From assembly GCF_013385175.1 (NCBI RefSeq), contig NZ_JABZEO010000015.1:23007-87006 (forward strand): a stretch of 64,000 nt of DNA, read 5' to 3'. Below the pieces are notes generated by a model that saw nothing but the letters and a program-made list of their open reading frames with translations, was not told the origin of the DNA and did not search any database. Numbering within the stretch: the stretch's first letter is position 1; each line of letters opens with the position of its first letter. The DNA comes from Allochromatium humboldtianum. Its GTDB lineage: Bacteria; Pseudomonadota; Gammaproteobacteria; Chromatiales; Chromatiaceae. This document shows positions 1 to 10,161 of this stretch, piece by piece. The position numbers and the translations under genes are program-made.

Positions 1-1637
<1,637 letters not shown>

Positions 1638-1644
1638 TCGGGGT

Positions 1645-1674
1645 GCGTCCGGCCCGTCGCGTGGGGCTGGACGC
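1645..1674 (+). terminator. Possible hairpin terminator after ettA
   Basis: Arms GCGTCCGGCCC (1645-1655) and GGGCTGGACGC (1664-1674) pair over 11 bp with one G-T and an 8-nt loop, just after the ettA stop. No T-run follows, so an intrinsic terminator is only possible. Confidence 0.3.
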
Positions 1675-1805
1675 GCGCCGGATCTATGACCATTGATTCC
1701 ACCGTTGCTGCAACCTTCCACGGGCCTTTGGATCGATACTTGTCTCAGATCCGGAACGTTCTATCCAACAAACGCCGCCTGTCGGCCCGGACCCTGGAGG
1801 TTGAT

Positions 1806-2180
1806 ATGAACAGTCGATCCAATCTCGTTCGTTGGCTGGGCGCCTTCACGCTTGGCCTCTGTCTCGTCCCGCTCGTCGAGGCACAACCGCCGGGCGGCGG
1901 CTGGGGTCCAGGTGGCGGCATGGGACGCGGCATGGGCTGGCAGGCTCCCGCATTCACCGAGTTCGATCTGGACGGCAATGGCGTCCTGACCGAAGCCGAG
2001 TTCTACCAGGCCCGCGCGCAACGCATCGCCGAGCGCTCGCAACAGGGCTATGCCATGCGCGGTTTGGCCAATGCGCCCGAGTTCGGTGAGATCGACCGCA
2101 ACGGCGATGGCCAGGTCGACGCGACCGAGTTCACCTCGGCCCAGGCCCGGCATCGTCAGCAGCGGTTTCAGACGCCCTGA
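1806..2180 (+). CDS. Secreted EF-hand protein
   Basis: A 124-residue protein with two calcium-binding loops, DLDGNGVLTEAE (about residue 57) and DRNGDGQVDATE (about residue 97). The start at 1806 is chosen because CTGGAGG lies about 6 bases upstream and because it yields a typical signal peptide (NSRSNLVRW, hydrophobic core, cleavage near VEAQ). The frame is open further upstream to about 1686, but without a ribosome site. A Gly/Met-rich stretch follows the signal peptide. The likely location is the periplasm, where it could bind calcium. The partner and role cannot be read from the context. EF-hand identity is confident; function is unknown. Confidence 0.8.
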   Translation: MNSRSNLVRWLGAFTLGLCLVPLVEAQPPGGGWGPGGGMGRGMGWQAPAFTEFDLDGNGVLTEAEFYQARAQRIAERSQQGYAMRGLANAPEFGEIDRNGDGQVDATEFTSAQARHRQQRFQTP

Positions 2181-2212
2181 GCGCTGACCATCCGCTCGGC
2201 GGTCATCCAGGT

Positions 2213-3016
2213 TCACTCGACCAGCAATGAACGCACCGCCGTCACCGAGCGCGCCAGGATCTCGGCGCGGCGCTGTTCCGCGCCCTCGCGATCCGGCTCG
2301 CAGAGCGCGCGGCAGAGCCAGTCGGTCGGGGCTTCGAAGTCGCAGTGACTGGCCCCGGCGATGCGCTCGATGCGCGCCTGTCGCGCCGCCGCCAGCGTGG
2401 CCAGACCATTGTTGTCGGCATTGCAGGAGGCCGGTTCACCGAACAGCCCGATGACCGGCCGATCGAACTCCCTCACCATGAGACGCCCCAGCTCCCGCGC
2501 ATCGACCAGATCCAGGGTCAGCACGCCGAGCGTGCGCGGATCGTTGCGCGCCGCCACCAGCGCCGCCAGTCCGCCAGCCGAGAAGCCGGCATAGACCAGA
2601 CGCCGCGCCTCCAGCCGATCGGCGACCGCGATCAGGTCGAAACCGTTGCGCGCATGATTGCCGCGCCAGGGTCGGGTATTGCAGAAATCGACCGTCACCA
2701 CCGAGATCCCGGTCTCGGCCAACGCACGCGCCAAGCCGGCGAGCCGAGCCTTGTCGCGCAGAAAGCCGTGTGCCAGAACCACCAGCTCGCCCGGCGTGGC
2801 CGAGGCCGGACGATACCAGGCATAGTCCAGGGTGCAGCCGGTCGCCGACTCGGCCCGACCCCATTCGATTCGCACGCCTGGCGTCACGTCCGCCTGCAGC
2901 CGGCTCGCTCGCGACGCGGCGACATGACCCGGGGCCTCATGCATGACACCGCCGAAACATCCGACCAGCACCAGACAAGCGACCCAGACCGCTGTAAACT
3001 TCGATTGACAAGGCAT
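2213..3016 (-). CDS. Alpha/beta-hydrolase-fold lipoprotein
   Basis: A protein of about 267 residues with an N-terminal signal of the lipoprotein type: PCQSKF, a hydrophobic core, then the lipobox LVGC, predicting lipidation at that Cys. The body is an alpha/beta hydrolase: LVVLAHGFLRD (oxyanion region) and the nucleophile elbow GFSAGG, with a later SHCDFEAP stretch that may provide the His. The sequence resembles dienelactone-hydrolase/lipase-like proteins; the substrate is unknown. Start 3016 gives a good signal peptide; 3028 (MSWT) is an alternative. The frame stays open far upstream over the divergent gene, but that extension is antisense coding. It is divergent from the next hydrolase, with about 140 bp between them. 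Confidence 0.72.
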   Translation of the reverse strand: MPCQSKFTAVWVACLVLVGCFGGVMHEAPGHVAASRASRLQADVTPGVRIEWGRAESATGCTLDYAWYRPASATPGELVVLAHGFLRDKARLAGLARALAETGISVVTVDFCNTRPWRGNHARNGFDLIAVADRLEARRLVYAGFSAGGLAALVAARNDPRTLGVLTLDLVDARELGRLMVREFDRPVIGLFGEPASCNADNNGLATLAAARQARIERIAGASHCDFEAPTDWLCRALCEPDREGAEQRRAEILARSVTAVRSLLVE

Positions 3017-3154
3017 CGTCCAACTCATTTGACAGTGACGCGCGACCGTTTCGACCACTCCAGCTCGATGCGCCGGCAGGGTTCGGACGGTTCGCCCGTG
3101 GATGCCGCCCACCCCGAGCGATCTCGCGATTGATTGAGCAAAGGTATTGAGCCG

Positions 3155-4066
3155 ATGGACTCCGCGATCAACCCTCCAGACAAGCACGCGACGCGCGGCC
3201 GGCCGCTGCCCGCCGCCGTCGACGCCCCGCGCCACGATCTCCAGACCAGCGCCGGCGGACGTGTCCATTACTACGCCGACACCAGCGCCGGCGGTCGGCC
3301 GCTGGTGCTGATCCACAGCATCAACGCCGCGCCCAGCGCGATGGAGATGAAGCCGCTCTTCGAGCACTTCCGCGCCGGCCGTCCGGTCTATGCGCTCGAT
3401 CTGCCCGGCTTCGGACACTCCGAGCGCGCCAAACGACGCTATTCGCCCGAACTCTATGCCAAGGTCATCGGCGAGTTCCTGGTCGAGGTGGTCCGGGAAC
3501 CGGCCGATCTGATCGCCTACTCGCTCGGCTGTGAGTTTGCCGCCATTGCGGCGGCGGATGCGCCGGAGCGCGTGAACTCGCTGGCGCTGCTCTCGCCCAC
3601 AGGTTTCAACACCCGCGGACTGCCGACCGGCGCCGCCGCCGAGCGTGCCCATCGATTCCTGAGCATCCCCGGACTCAGCGACGGGCTCTATGGCCTGCTG
3701 ACCACGCGCTCCAGCATCAAGTATTTCTACAATCAGGTCTTCGCCGGCTCGACCCCGCCCGAGCTGATCGACTATGCCTACGCCACCACGCATCAGCCGG
3801 GCGCCAAGATCGCTCCGCTCTATTTCCTCTCCGGGCAGCTCTTCACGCCGCGCGCCTGCGACAGCCTCTACCCCCGCGTGACCCAGCCGGTACTGGCACT
3901 CTACGACAAGGATCCCAACATCGATTTTCAGGAGCTGCCGGACTTCCTCGGTCGTCAGTTCAACTGGCGCGCCGAGCGCCTGACGCCGACCAACGGGATG
4001 CCGCAGTGGGAGAAGCCCGCCGAGACCATCGCGGCCATCGAGCGGTTCTGGGACTCGCTCGGCTAG
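3155..4066 (+). CDS. Alpha/beta-fold hydrolase without recognisable catalytic His, upstream of menF
   Basis: A protein of about 303 residues. Visible landmarks are LVLIHSINAAPS (oxyanion strand-turn), LDLPGFGHSE and the nucleophile elbow AYSLGCE, with an acid candidate near LYDKDPNID. The C-terminal block normally containing the catalytic His reads TNGMPQWEKP, with Gly and Gln where His is expected, so a standard Ser-Asp-His triad is not evident. It sits about 120 bp upstream of menF on the same strand. A role in place of menH, which is absent here, is possible but unproven. The start at 3155 (ATG) is preferred over the TTG at 3134. There is no signal peptide, so it is probably cytoplasmic. 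Confidence 0.65.
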   Translation: MDSAINPPDKHATRGRPLPAAVDAPRHDLQTSAGGRVHYYADTSAGGRPLVLIHSINAAPSAMEMKPLFEHFRAGRPVYALDLPGFGHSERAKRRYSPELYAKVIGEFLVEVVREPADLIAYSLGCEFAAIAAADAPERVNSLALLSPTGFNTRGLPTGAAAERAHRFLSIPGLSDGLYGLLTTRSSIKYFYNQVFAGSTPPELIDYAYATTHQPGAKIAPLYFLSGQLFTPRACDSLYPRVTQPVLALYDKDPNIDFQELPDFLGRQFNWRAERLTPTNGMPQWEKPAETIAAIERFWDSLG

Positions 4067-4189
4067 GAGCGCACCGCGCTGCATGATGTAGCGCGTCCTG
4101 TCTCGACCCCGAACGCGCGGGAACCCCGGCGGGTGTCCGCGCGTCCTAGAGGGTTCGTTCCATTCCCCTGCCCCGCCACGACTCGACTC

Positions 4190-5572
4190 ATGCTGCAATC
4201 GCTCCAAGTCCTCGATCAGCTCAAGGCCCGACTGCGCGAGACCCTCGCTCTGCTGCCGCTCGCCGAGGGTACCGGCCCCGTCTCGCTGATCCTCGAACTG
4301 CCGCATCCGCCGGCCGGCGCGCCCGATCTCGACGGACCGCGCTTTCATTTCGCGCACAACCATCGCGGCGACCTGCGCGCGGGCTATGGCATCGCCGGCG
4401 AGTGGCAGGCGCACGGTCCCGAGCGCCTGAGCGAACTGCGACGCATCGCTCAGGGACTGCGCGCCGACTGGGTGCAGTGCGATCCGGACGAGACCGGTTT
4501 CAGCGGGTTCGGGATGCTGGGCTTCGCGGCCACGCCGGAGACATCCGCCACGCGCGACGATCTGCCCAACGCGCTCCTGTGGCTGCCGGAACTGGCGCTG
4601 ATCTCGCATGGCGGTCAAGCGGCGCTGGTGCTGACGACGCAGCGTCCCGCCGTGCGCGATGACTTGCTGACGCGCTGGGACGCCTGGCTCGACCGTCTGG
4701 TGCCGCTACTCGGGCGTCCGGCGCTCGATCCGCTCACCCCGGCACATCTCGAAGCCCTGGGCAGCACGCCGGATCGCGACGACTGGCGCACGCTGGTGCT
4801 GAACGCGCTCGACGAGATCGATCGGGAGCGGCTCGAAAAGGTCGTCGTCTGTCGTCGGCAGCGGCTCCAGGGACACCGGCGCTTCGATCTCGACCGGCTC
4901 AACGCGGCGCTGAGCTATCTGTTCCCGTCCTGTCAGGTGATCAACATCCGGCGCCATGCCGCCAGCTTCGTCGCCGCCACGCCCGAACGGCTGTTCACCC
5001 AGCGTCGCGACCGGGTCGAGGCCGATGCGCTGGCCGGTACCGCCTGCCGCGCCGAGGACAGTGAGCGCGATGCCGCCATCACGCTCGGTCTCCAGAGCTG
5101 CGAGAAGAATCTGCGCGAGCATCAGGTGGTGGTCGCGGCGGTGCGCGAGGCGCTCGATCAGTGCTGCCGACGTCTGGAGCCGGCCGAGGGGCCGAGCATC
5201 CTCCAGCTCAACAATGCCCAGCATCTCTGGACACGCCTGCGCGGTGAGTTGCATCCCGGCGTCGATGTGTTCGAGCTGGCCGAGCGGCTGCATCCGACGC
5301 CAGCGACCAATGGCCAGCCACGCCGCGAGGCGCGCGACTGGCTCGATGTCAACGAGCCGCTCGAACGCGGCTGGTACACGGGCGCGGCCGGAATCGTCGA
5401 GCCGGATCTGACCGGGGAACTGTGGGTGCTGCTGCGCTGTGCGCACATCCTTGACCGCACGGCCGATCTCTATGCGGGGGCCGGGATCGTCGCCGGCTCG
5501 GATCCGGCGAGCGAATGGCAGGAGACCGAGCACAAGCTCGCGGCCATGTCGACGGCGTTGCAGTTCGCATGA
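4190..5572 (+). CDS. menF: Isochorismate synthase MenF
   Basis: A protein of about 460 residues of the chorismate-utilising family, converting chorismate to isochorismate as the first committed step of menaquinone synthesis. The C-terminal chorismate-binding domain shows LEKVVVCRR, the conserved LAGTACR block, the helix QSCEKNLREHQVVV, and near the end HPTPATNGQPR and YTGAAGIVE. All are characteristic of isochorismate synthases (MenF/EntC type). Start 4190 (MLQSLQVLD) is preferred; the open frame extends to a GTG at 4133, and neither has a strong ribosome site. The stop overlaps the menD start by 4 bp (ATGA), so the two are translationally coupled. EntC is the alternative name, but menD next door decides for menF. 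Confidence 0.93.
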   Translation: MLQSLQVLDQLKARLRETLALLPLAEGTGPVSLILELPHPPAGAPDLDGPRFHFAHNHRGDLRAGYGIAGEWQAHGPERLSELRRIAQGLRADWVQCDPDETGFSGFGMLGFAATPETSATRDDLPNALLWLPELALISHGGQAALVLTTQRPAVRDDLLTRWDAWLDRLVPLLGRPALDPLTPAHLEALGSTPDRDDWRTLVLNALDEIDRERLEKVVVCRRQRLQGHRRFDLDRLNAALSYLFPSCQVINIRRHAASFVAATPERLFTQRRDRVEADALAGTACRAEDSERDAAITLGLQSCEKNLREHQVVVAAVREALDQCCRRLEPAEGPSILQLNNAQHLWTRLRGELHPGVDVFELAERLHPTPATNGQPRREARDWLDVNEPLERGWYTGAAGIVEPDLTGELWVLLRCAHILDRTADLYAGAGIVAGSDPASEWQETEHKLAAMSTALQFA

Positions 5573-7329
5573 CGGATCAGGGCTGCGTGAATCTGCGCTG
5601 GGCGCTGGCCCTGTTCGATGGGCTGGTCGAAGGTGGAATGCGTCATCTGGTGCTCTCGCCCGGATCGCGCTCCACGCCGCTGGTGCTGGCAGCCCAGCGT
5701 CAACCGGCGCTGACCGTCACGCCGATCCTCGACGAGCGTAGCGCGGCCTTTTTCGCGCTGGGTGTGGCGCGGGCCTCGGGGCGTCCGGTGGGGCTGGTCT
5801 GCACCTCGGGGAGCGCGCTCGCCCACTGGTTCCCGGCGGTCCTCGAAGCCTCTGAGTCCGGGATTCCGCTGGTGCTGCTCTCGGCCGATCGTCCGCCCGA
5901 ACTGCGTGGCTGGGGGGCGAACCAGACCATCGATCAGACGCGCTTCTTCGGGGTGCATGTGCGCGCCTTCCATGATCCGGGCACGCCCGAGGATTCGCCC
6001 GGCGCGGGCAAGTTGATGCGGGCACTGGGGCGGCGCGCGGCGGCTGAGAGTCTGAGCGACTGGCCGGGACCGGTGCATCTGAATCTGCCGTTTCGCGAAC
6101 CGCTGGTGCCGGGGGTGGATTGCCGGGCTGAAGCCACACAGGTTCAAACAGCCGTTCAGCCTCCAGCCTCCAGCCACCGGCTTGGTCTTGCGGGGAACCG
6201 GACGCTGGAGGCTGGTAGCCGGCCGCTGACAGTCGGCTTGACGTCCCAATGCTCCGGGCGCGGCCTGATCTGCTGCGGGCCGGGCGACTGGACGGCAGAC
6301 GGCGCGGAGGCGCTTTGGCAGTTGGCGGCGCGGCTTGGCGTGCCTGTGCTGTGCGATCCGCTTTCAGGTTTGCGTTTCGGTTTCGGCTCAGGTTCCGTCT
6401 CGGACCATCGCCTCACCCGTTACGACAGTCTGCTCCGTCATCCGGCGACCGCCGCTGCACTCAAGCCGGATTGGGTGCTGCGCTTCGGACGTGCGCCGGT
6501 CTCCAAGACGCTGCTCGGCTGGATGGCGGAGGTTCCGACCATCCTGGTCGATGCCGGACGCGGCTGGAGTGATCCGAATCATGACGTTCGGCTCAAGATC
6601 GATGCCGATCCGGCCGTGTTCTGCGCTTGGCTTGCAGACGCGGATCTGGAACTCGGCACATCGGACCCTGATTGGCTCGCCGGCTGGTTCCAGGCCGAGC
6701 GCCGTCTGGAGCGTTTCGCCACCGAGTATCTCGACCAGGCGCCCTGGTGCGAGGGGCATCTGATCCGCGATCTCATTGCACGGCTGCCCGAAGGCGAAGG
6801 GTTGCTGTGCGCCAACTCCATGCCGATCCGCCAGCTCGACACCTGGTCGGGCCGGCGTGCCCAGCCGCTCCGTCTCTTCGGCAATCGCGGCGCCAGCGGC
6901 ATCGACGGCCAGACCTCGACGCTCGCCGGACTCAACGCCGGCGGCGTGCCGACCACGGCGCTGCTTGGCGATCTGTCCTTCCTGCACGATCTCAGCGGCC
7001 TGACGGCACTGCGCACGCTCCAGCGGCCCTGTATCGTCATCAACAACGGCGGCGGGCGTATCTTCGACTATCTGCCCCAGCACGGACTGCCCGGCTTCGA
7101 GACGCTCTGGCGCACGCCGGTCGCGGTCGATCTGGGGGCGCTGGCCCAAACCTTCGGGTTGATTCATCGTCAGGTGTCCGATGGCGCCGGATTCCAACAG
7201 GCCCTGAGCGAGGCCATCCAGAGTTCGCGCCCCGGCGGACTGATCGAGGTCGTCATCGACGCCGATCTGAGCCGACGGATCCATCGTGATTTTTGGCAGA
7301 CGGTCAGTCGGCTCGGCGACGACACCTGA
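5569..7329 (+). CDS. menD: MenD (SEPHCHC synthase)
   Basis: A thiamine-diphosphate enzyme of about 586 residues that joins 2-oxoglutarate to isochorismate in menaquinone synthesis. The N-terminal Pyr domain contains LVLSPGSRSTPL and the ThDP glutamate region ILDERSAAF. The C-terminal PP domain contains GNRGASGIDGQTST, LLGDLSFLHD and INNGGGRIFDYLP. Translation is coupled to menF by a 4-bp overlap. The linker between the first and middle domains (about residues 185-235) is longer and less conserved than in E. coli MenD and carries an inverted repeat in its DNA. The AAA-ATPase gene that follows is on the other strand, separating menD from menB. Confidence 0.94.
   Translation: MTDQGCVNLRWALALFDGLVEGGMRHLVLSPGSRSTPLVLAAQRQPALTVTPILDERSAAFFALGVARASGRPVGLVCTSGSALAHWFPAVLEASESGIPLVLLSADRPPELRGWGANQTIDQTRFFGVHVRAFHDPGTPEDSPGAGKLMRALGRRAAAESLSDWPGPVHLNLPFREPLVPGVDCRAEATQVQTAVQPPASSHRLGLAGNRTLEAGSRPLTVGLTSQCSGRGLICCGPGDWTADGAEALWQLAARLGVPVLCDPLSGLRFGFGSGSVSDHRLTRYDSLLRHPATAAALKPDWVLRFGRAPVSKTLLGWMAEVPTILVDAGRGWSDPNHDVRLKIDADPAVFCAWLADADLELGTSDPDWLAGWFQAERRLERFATEYLDQAPWCEGHLIRDLIARLPEGEGLLCANSMPIRQLDTWSGRRAQPLRLFGNRGASGIDGQTSTLAGLNAGGVPTTALLGDLSFLHDLSGLTALRTLQRPCIVINNGGGRIFDYLPQHGLPGFETLWRTPVAVDLGALAQTFGLIHRQVSDGAGFQQALSEAIQSSRPGGLIEVVIDADLSRRIHRDFWQTVSRLGDDT
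6157..6214. repeat. Inverted repeat inside the menD linker
   Basis: CAGCCTCCAGC (6157-6167) and GCTGGAGGCTG (6204-6214) are perfect 11-bp inverted arms with a 36-nt spacer. The surrounding coding is Ser/Pro/Gln/Gly-rich and unlike the rest of menD. It may be a small palindromic repeat captured in frame within an interdomain linker. Confidence 0.55.
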
Positions 7330-7344
7330 GGCCGGACTCCGGAT

Positions 7345-9111
7345 TCAGGCGACATCCGGCGCATCCGCCGACAGGTCGAGCGCCTCGCGCTGCACCAGCT
7401 CCCAGCCGCTGTAGAGCAGCACCAGGGCGTGCAGATGGGCCGGCCCCAGATGTTCGCGCACCCGTGCATCCCCGGCATAGCGGCGTAACTGCGTGCGCGC
7501 CGCCTCCAGCAGCTCGTTGCGCCGCTCAGGCGTGTCTTCGGAACGCTTGACGTATTTCAGCTCGATCAGATAGGCATGGCGCATGTCCGGATAGCGGAAA
7601 TAGAAGGGCGCCAGATAGAGATCGACGAAGCCGCCGCCCTGTTCCTGCTCGCTCCAGACCCGGAAGTACGGCGTGAGATTGAGCCAGGCGAGCAGAAAGC
7701 CCTGGATCATCTTCTCGCCCTGCAGATAGTCGCGCACGCTGGCCTGCTCGGCGATGCGCTCGGCCAGATAGTCGAAGAACGGCTCCCAGTCGCCGTTGTA
7801 GGCCATACGGCTGAGTCGGTCGGCGATCTCCCAGGTCGTCGGTTTGAACACTCCAGCCTCACTGTAGGCTTCGCGCAGATAGCCATACATGAGTTGGTGC
7901 ACGGTCTGGTTGGGGATATGCAGTAACGGCAGTCCGCGCTGCTCGCCGGCGAAGGTCAGCAACCCCAGATAATAGAGCAGCGAGACGAAGTTCTCGGGCT
8001 GATGCAGCGCCTCGGCCGGGAAGCTGGTCTGCACCTGCCCGACCTGCTCACCGCGCTCGATGATCGCCCGCAGATGGCTGAAGTTGCCGTTGAGCCGACG
8101 GTCGATCTGCACCAGATGACGCAGCTTGCCATAGTCGATGCGCACATTGTGGTCGATCAGCTCGTCCGGCGGTGTACCCAGGTCGACCAGCGATTGCAGG
8201 TAATAGAGTGCCATGTCGCTGTTGACGATCGACTCATGACGCGCCGGATGGAAATGGTAGTGGTTGTACCAGGCGTCGATCAGGGCTCGATGGGGTTCCA
8301 GTGTCTGTCCGAAGGCGGCGAACAGGGTCTCTAACTCGGCGTGGTTGAAGCCGAGCAAGCCATTGAAACGCGGATCCAGGCTGATATTGCGACCGATGTT
8401 GAAACCGCTGGTCACATCGTCCAGCGTCAGCGGCGAGACTCCGGTGATGAACAGCCGTGCCAGACCGCCGCCGCTCTGTCCAGCCGCCCCCTTGAGCATC
8501 GCGAAGACATTACGGAAGAATCCGCTGCCGTGCGTCAGCTCCCGATAGGCGTCCTGGCCGAAATGCGCCAGCAGGTTGTTGGCGAAGTTGTCGTATTCGT
8601 CGATGAACAGATAGAGCGACCGGCCCAGATGACCGAGTTCCATCAGCAGCCGCTCCAGTGCCGCCGCCACGGTCGGCTGCTCGCGCACCCGCGCCGCCAT
8701 CCCCTCCGGCAGGTGCTCGGCATGGCGCAGGAACAGGCCGTCGATCTGATTACGACAATGGGTCTCGAACGAGGATTCCAGATGCTCCGGCTCGGCGCGC
8801 ACCATCGAGAAATCGAAACGCAGGCTCAGGTATTGACCGCGCTCCGGGGTCGGATGGGACTGGACCCAGGTCTCAGCGAAGAGTTCATCGAAGGACTTGG
8901 CCCATTCGGCATCGTAGTAGCACTCCATCATGGATTGCAGCAGACTCTTGCCGAAACGGCGCGGGCGGATCAGGAACAGAAAGCGCCCGGCCTCCTCCAG
9001 CAGCGGCAGATAACGGGTCTTGTCCACATAGTATTCATGACCGCGGCGCAGCTTGACGAAGTCGGCCACGCCGTAGGGGATGCGCAGGTCAGGTGAGGCG
9101 GTTTGACGCAT
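7345..9111 (-). CDS. AAA-ATPase-like / PD-(D/E)XK nuclease-like protein (DUF1703 type)
   Basis: A 588-residue protein of the family with an N-terminal AAA-ATPase-like domain and a C-terminal PD-(D/E)XK (DUF1703) domain. It starts with the family's usual IPYGVADFVKLRR and YYVDKT. The Walker A-like loop is RPRRFGKSLL and the Walker B is LYLFIDEYDN. The C-terminal region GGFVDLYLAP followed by AYLIELKYVK supplies the D and E-x-K of the nuclease fold. These genes are scattered through bacterial genomes, often in multiple copies, and their function is unknown; nuclease activity is inferred from the fold. It lies antisense between menD and menB, ending 15 bp from the menD stop, which suggests insertion into a formerly continuous men operon. 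Confidence 0.85.
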   Translation of the reverse strand: MRQTASPDLRIPYGVADFVKLRRGHEYYVDKTRYLPLLEEAGRFLFLIRPRRFGKSLLQSMMECYYDAEWAKSFDELFAETWVQSHPTPERGQYLSLRFDFSMVRAEPEHLESSFETHCRNQIDGLFLRHAEHLPEGMAARVREQPTVAAALERLLMELGHLGRSLYLFIDEYDNFANNLLAHFGQDAYRELTHGSGFFRNVFAMLKGAAGQSGGGLARLFITGVSPLTLDDVTSGFNIGRNISLDPRFNGLLGFNHAELETLFAAFGQTLEPHRALIDAWYNHYHFHPARHESIVNSDMALYYLQSLVDLGTPPDELIDHNVRIDYGKLRHLVQIDRRLNGNFSHLRAIIERGEQVGQVQTSFPAEALHQPENFVSLLYYLGLLTFAGEQRGLPLLHIPNQTVHQLMYGYLREAYSEAGVFKPTTWEIADRLSRMAYNGDWEPFFDYLAERIAEQASVRDYLQGEKMIQGFLLAWLNLTPYFRVWSEQEQGGGFVDLYLAPFYFRYPDMRHAYLIELKYVKRSEDTPERRNELLEAARTQLRRYAGDARVREHLGPAHLHALVLLYSGWELVQREALDLSADAPDVA

Positions 9112-9126
9112 GGGACGATTCCGGAC

Positions 9127-9144
9127 TGACGATGTATATCGTCA
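9127..9144. promoter_or_regulatory. Palindromic operator-like site between the AAA-ATPase gene and menB
   Basis: TGACGAT-GTAT-ATCGTCA is a perfect 7-bp-arm palindrome, 16 bp upstream of the AAA-ATPase start and in the divergent promoter space with menB. It could be a regulator binding site; the binder is unknown. Confidence 0.4.
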
Positions 9145-9258
9145 CTCTATATCAGCATCCATTTGAGTCAACTCACCACCGATCCCGGACCATTTGCGGC
9201 TAAAATGACGCCCCCAGTTTCCATGCACAGCGAGGCATCCCAGGTGGCGTCAGAGACC

Positions 9259-10119
9259 ATGCAACCAACCGCGAATCGACCCGAGACCGACTCGCGTCCC
9301 ATCCACTGGGAGGCGCCCGCAGACGCCCGCTATCAGGACATCCTCTACCATCAGGCCGAGCACATCGCCAAGATCACCATCAACCGGCCCGAGGTGCGCA
9401 ACGCCTTCCGCCCGCAGACGGTGCGCGAACTGATCGACGCCTTCCACCGCGCCCACATGGACCCCGAGATCGGCGTCATCATCTTCACAGGCGCGGGCGA
9501 ACTGGCCTTCTGTTCGGGCGGCGATCAGCGCATCCGCGGTCACGAAGGCTACAAGGACGAGGCCGGCGTCGAGCATCTGAACGTGCTGGAGCTGCAACGC
9601 CAGATCCGTACCCTGCCCAAGCCGGTGGTGGCCATGGTGGCGGGCTACGCGATCGGCGGCGGCCATGTGTTGCATCTGATCTGCGACCTGACCATCGCCG
9701 CCGACAACGCGCGCTTCGGCCAGACCGGACCGCGCGTGGGCAGCTTCGACGCCGGTTTCGGCGCCGGTCTCATGGCGCGTACCGTGGGCCTGAAGAAGGC
9801 CAAGGAGATCTGGTTCCTGTGCCGTCAGTACGACGCCCAGGAGGCGCTCGACATGGGGCTGGTCAACACGGTCGTGCCGCTCGCCGAGCTGGAAGCGGTG
9901 ACGGTCGATTGGTGCCGCCAGATGAACCGCCTGTCGCCGACCGCACTGCGCGTGCTCAAGTCCGCCTTCAACGCCGACACCGACGGTCTGGCCGGCATCC
10001 AGGAACTGGCCGGCAATGCCACGGCGCTCTTCTACACCACCGAGGAAGGTCAGGAAGGACGCAACGCCTTCCTCGAAAAGCGCGCGCCCGACTTCGGCCG
10101 CTTTCCGCGCCGACCTTGA
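9259..10119 (+). CDS. menB: 1,4-dihydroxy-2-naphthoyl-CoA synthase MenB
   Basis: A crotonase-family ring-closing enzyme of the menaquinone pathway. MenB hallmarks are [59 protein letters not shown] and the C-terminal [12 protein letters not shown]. The last one separates MenB from other crotonases. Start 9259 (MQPTANR) gives an N-terminus of normal length with AGGTGG upstream. In-frame ATGs at 9205 and 9223 and a TTG at 9163 would add up to 32 residues. menA follows on the same strand after 42 bp. The substrate is o-succinylbenzoyl-CoA; the menE ligase that would make it is not in the window. Confidence 0.93.
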   Translation: MQPTANRPETDSRPIHWEAPADARYQDILYHQAEHIAKITINRPEVRNAFRPQTVRELIDAFHRAHMDPEIGVIIFTGAGELAFCSGGDQRIRGHEGYKDEAGVEHLNVLELQRQIRTLPKPVVAMVAGYAIGGGHVLHLICDLTIAADNARFGQTGPRVGSFDAGFGAGLMARTVGLKKAKEIWFLCRQYDAQEALDMGLVNTVVPLAELEAVTVDWCRQMNRLSPTALRVLKSAFNADTDGLAGIQELAGNATALFYTTEEGQEGRNAFLEKRAPDFGRFPRRP

Positions 10120-10161
10120 GCGGCACGGACGACAATTCTGCAAGCATCACGCCCTGACTCC

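Noticed and set aside
3017..4618. Long open extension of the lipoprotein hydrolase frame, antisense to the hydrolase and menF genes
   Set aside because: The composition is Arg/Gly/Gln-rich shadow coding. A good signal peptide and lipobox start at 3016/3028.
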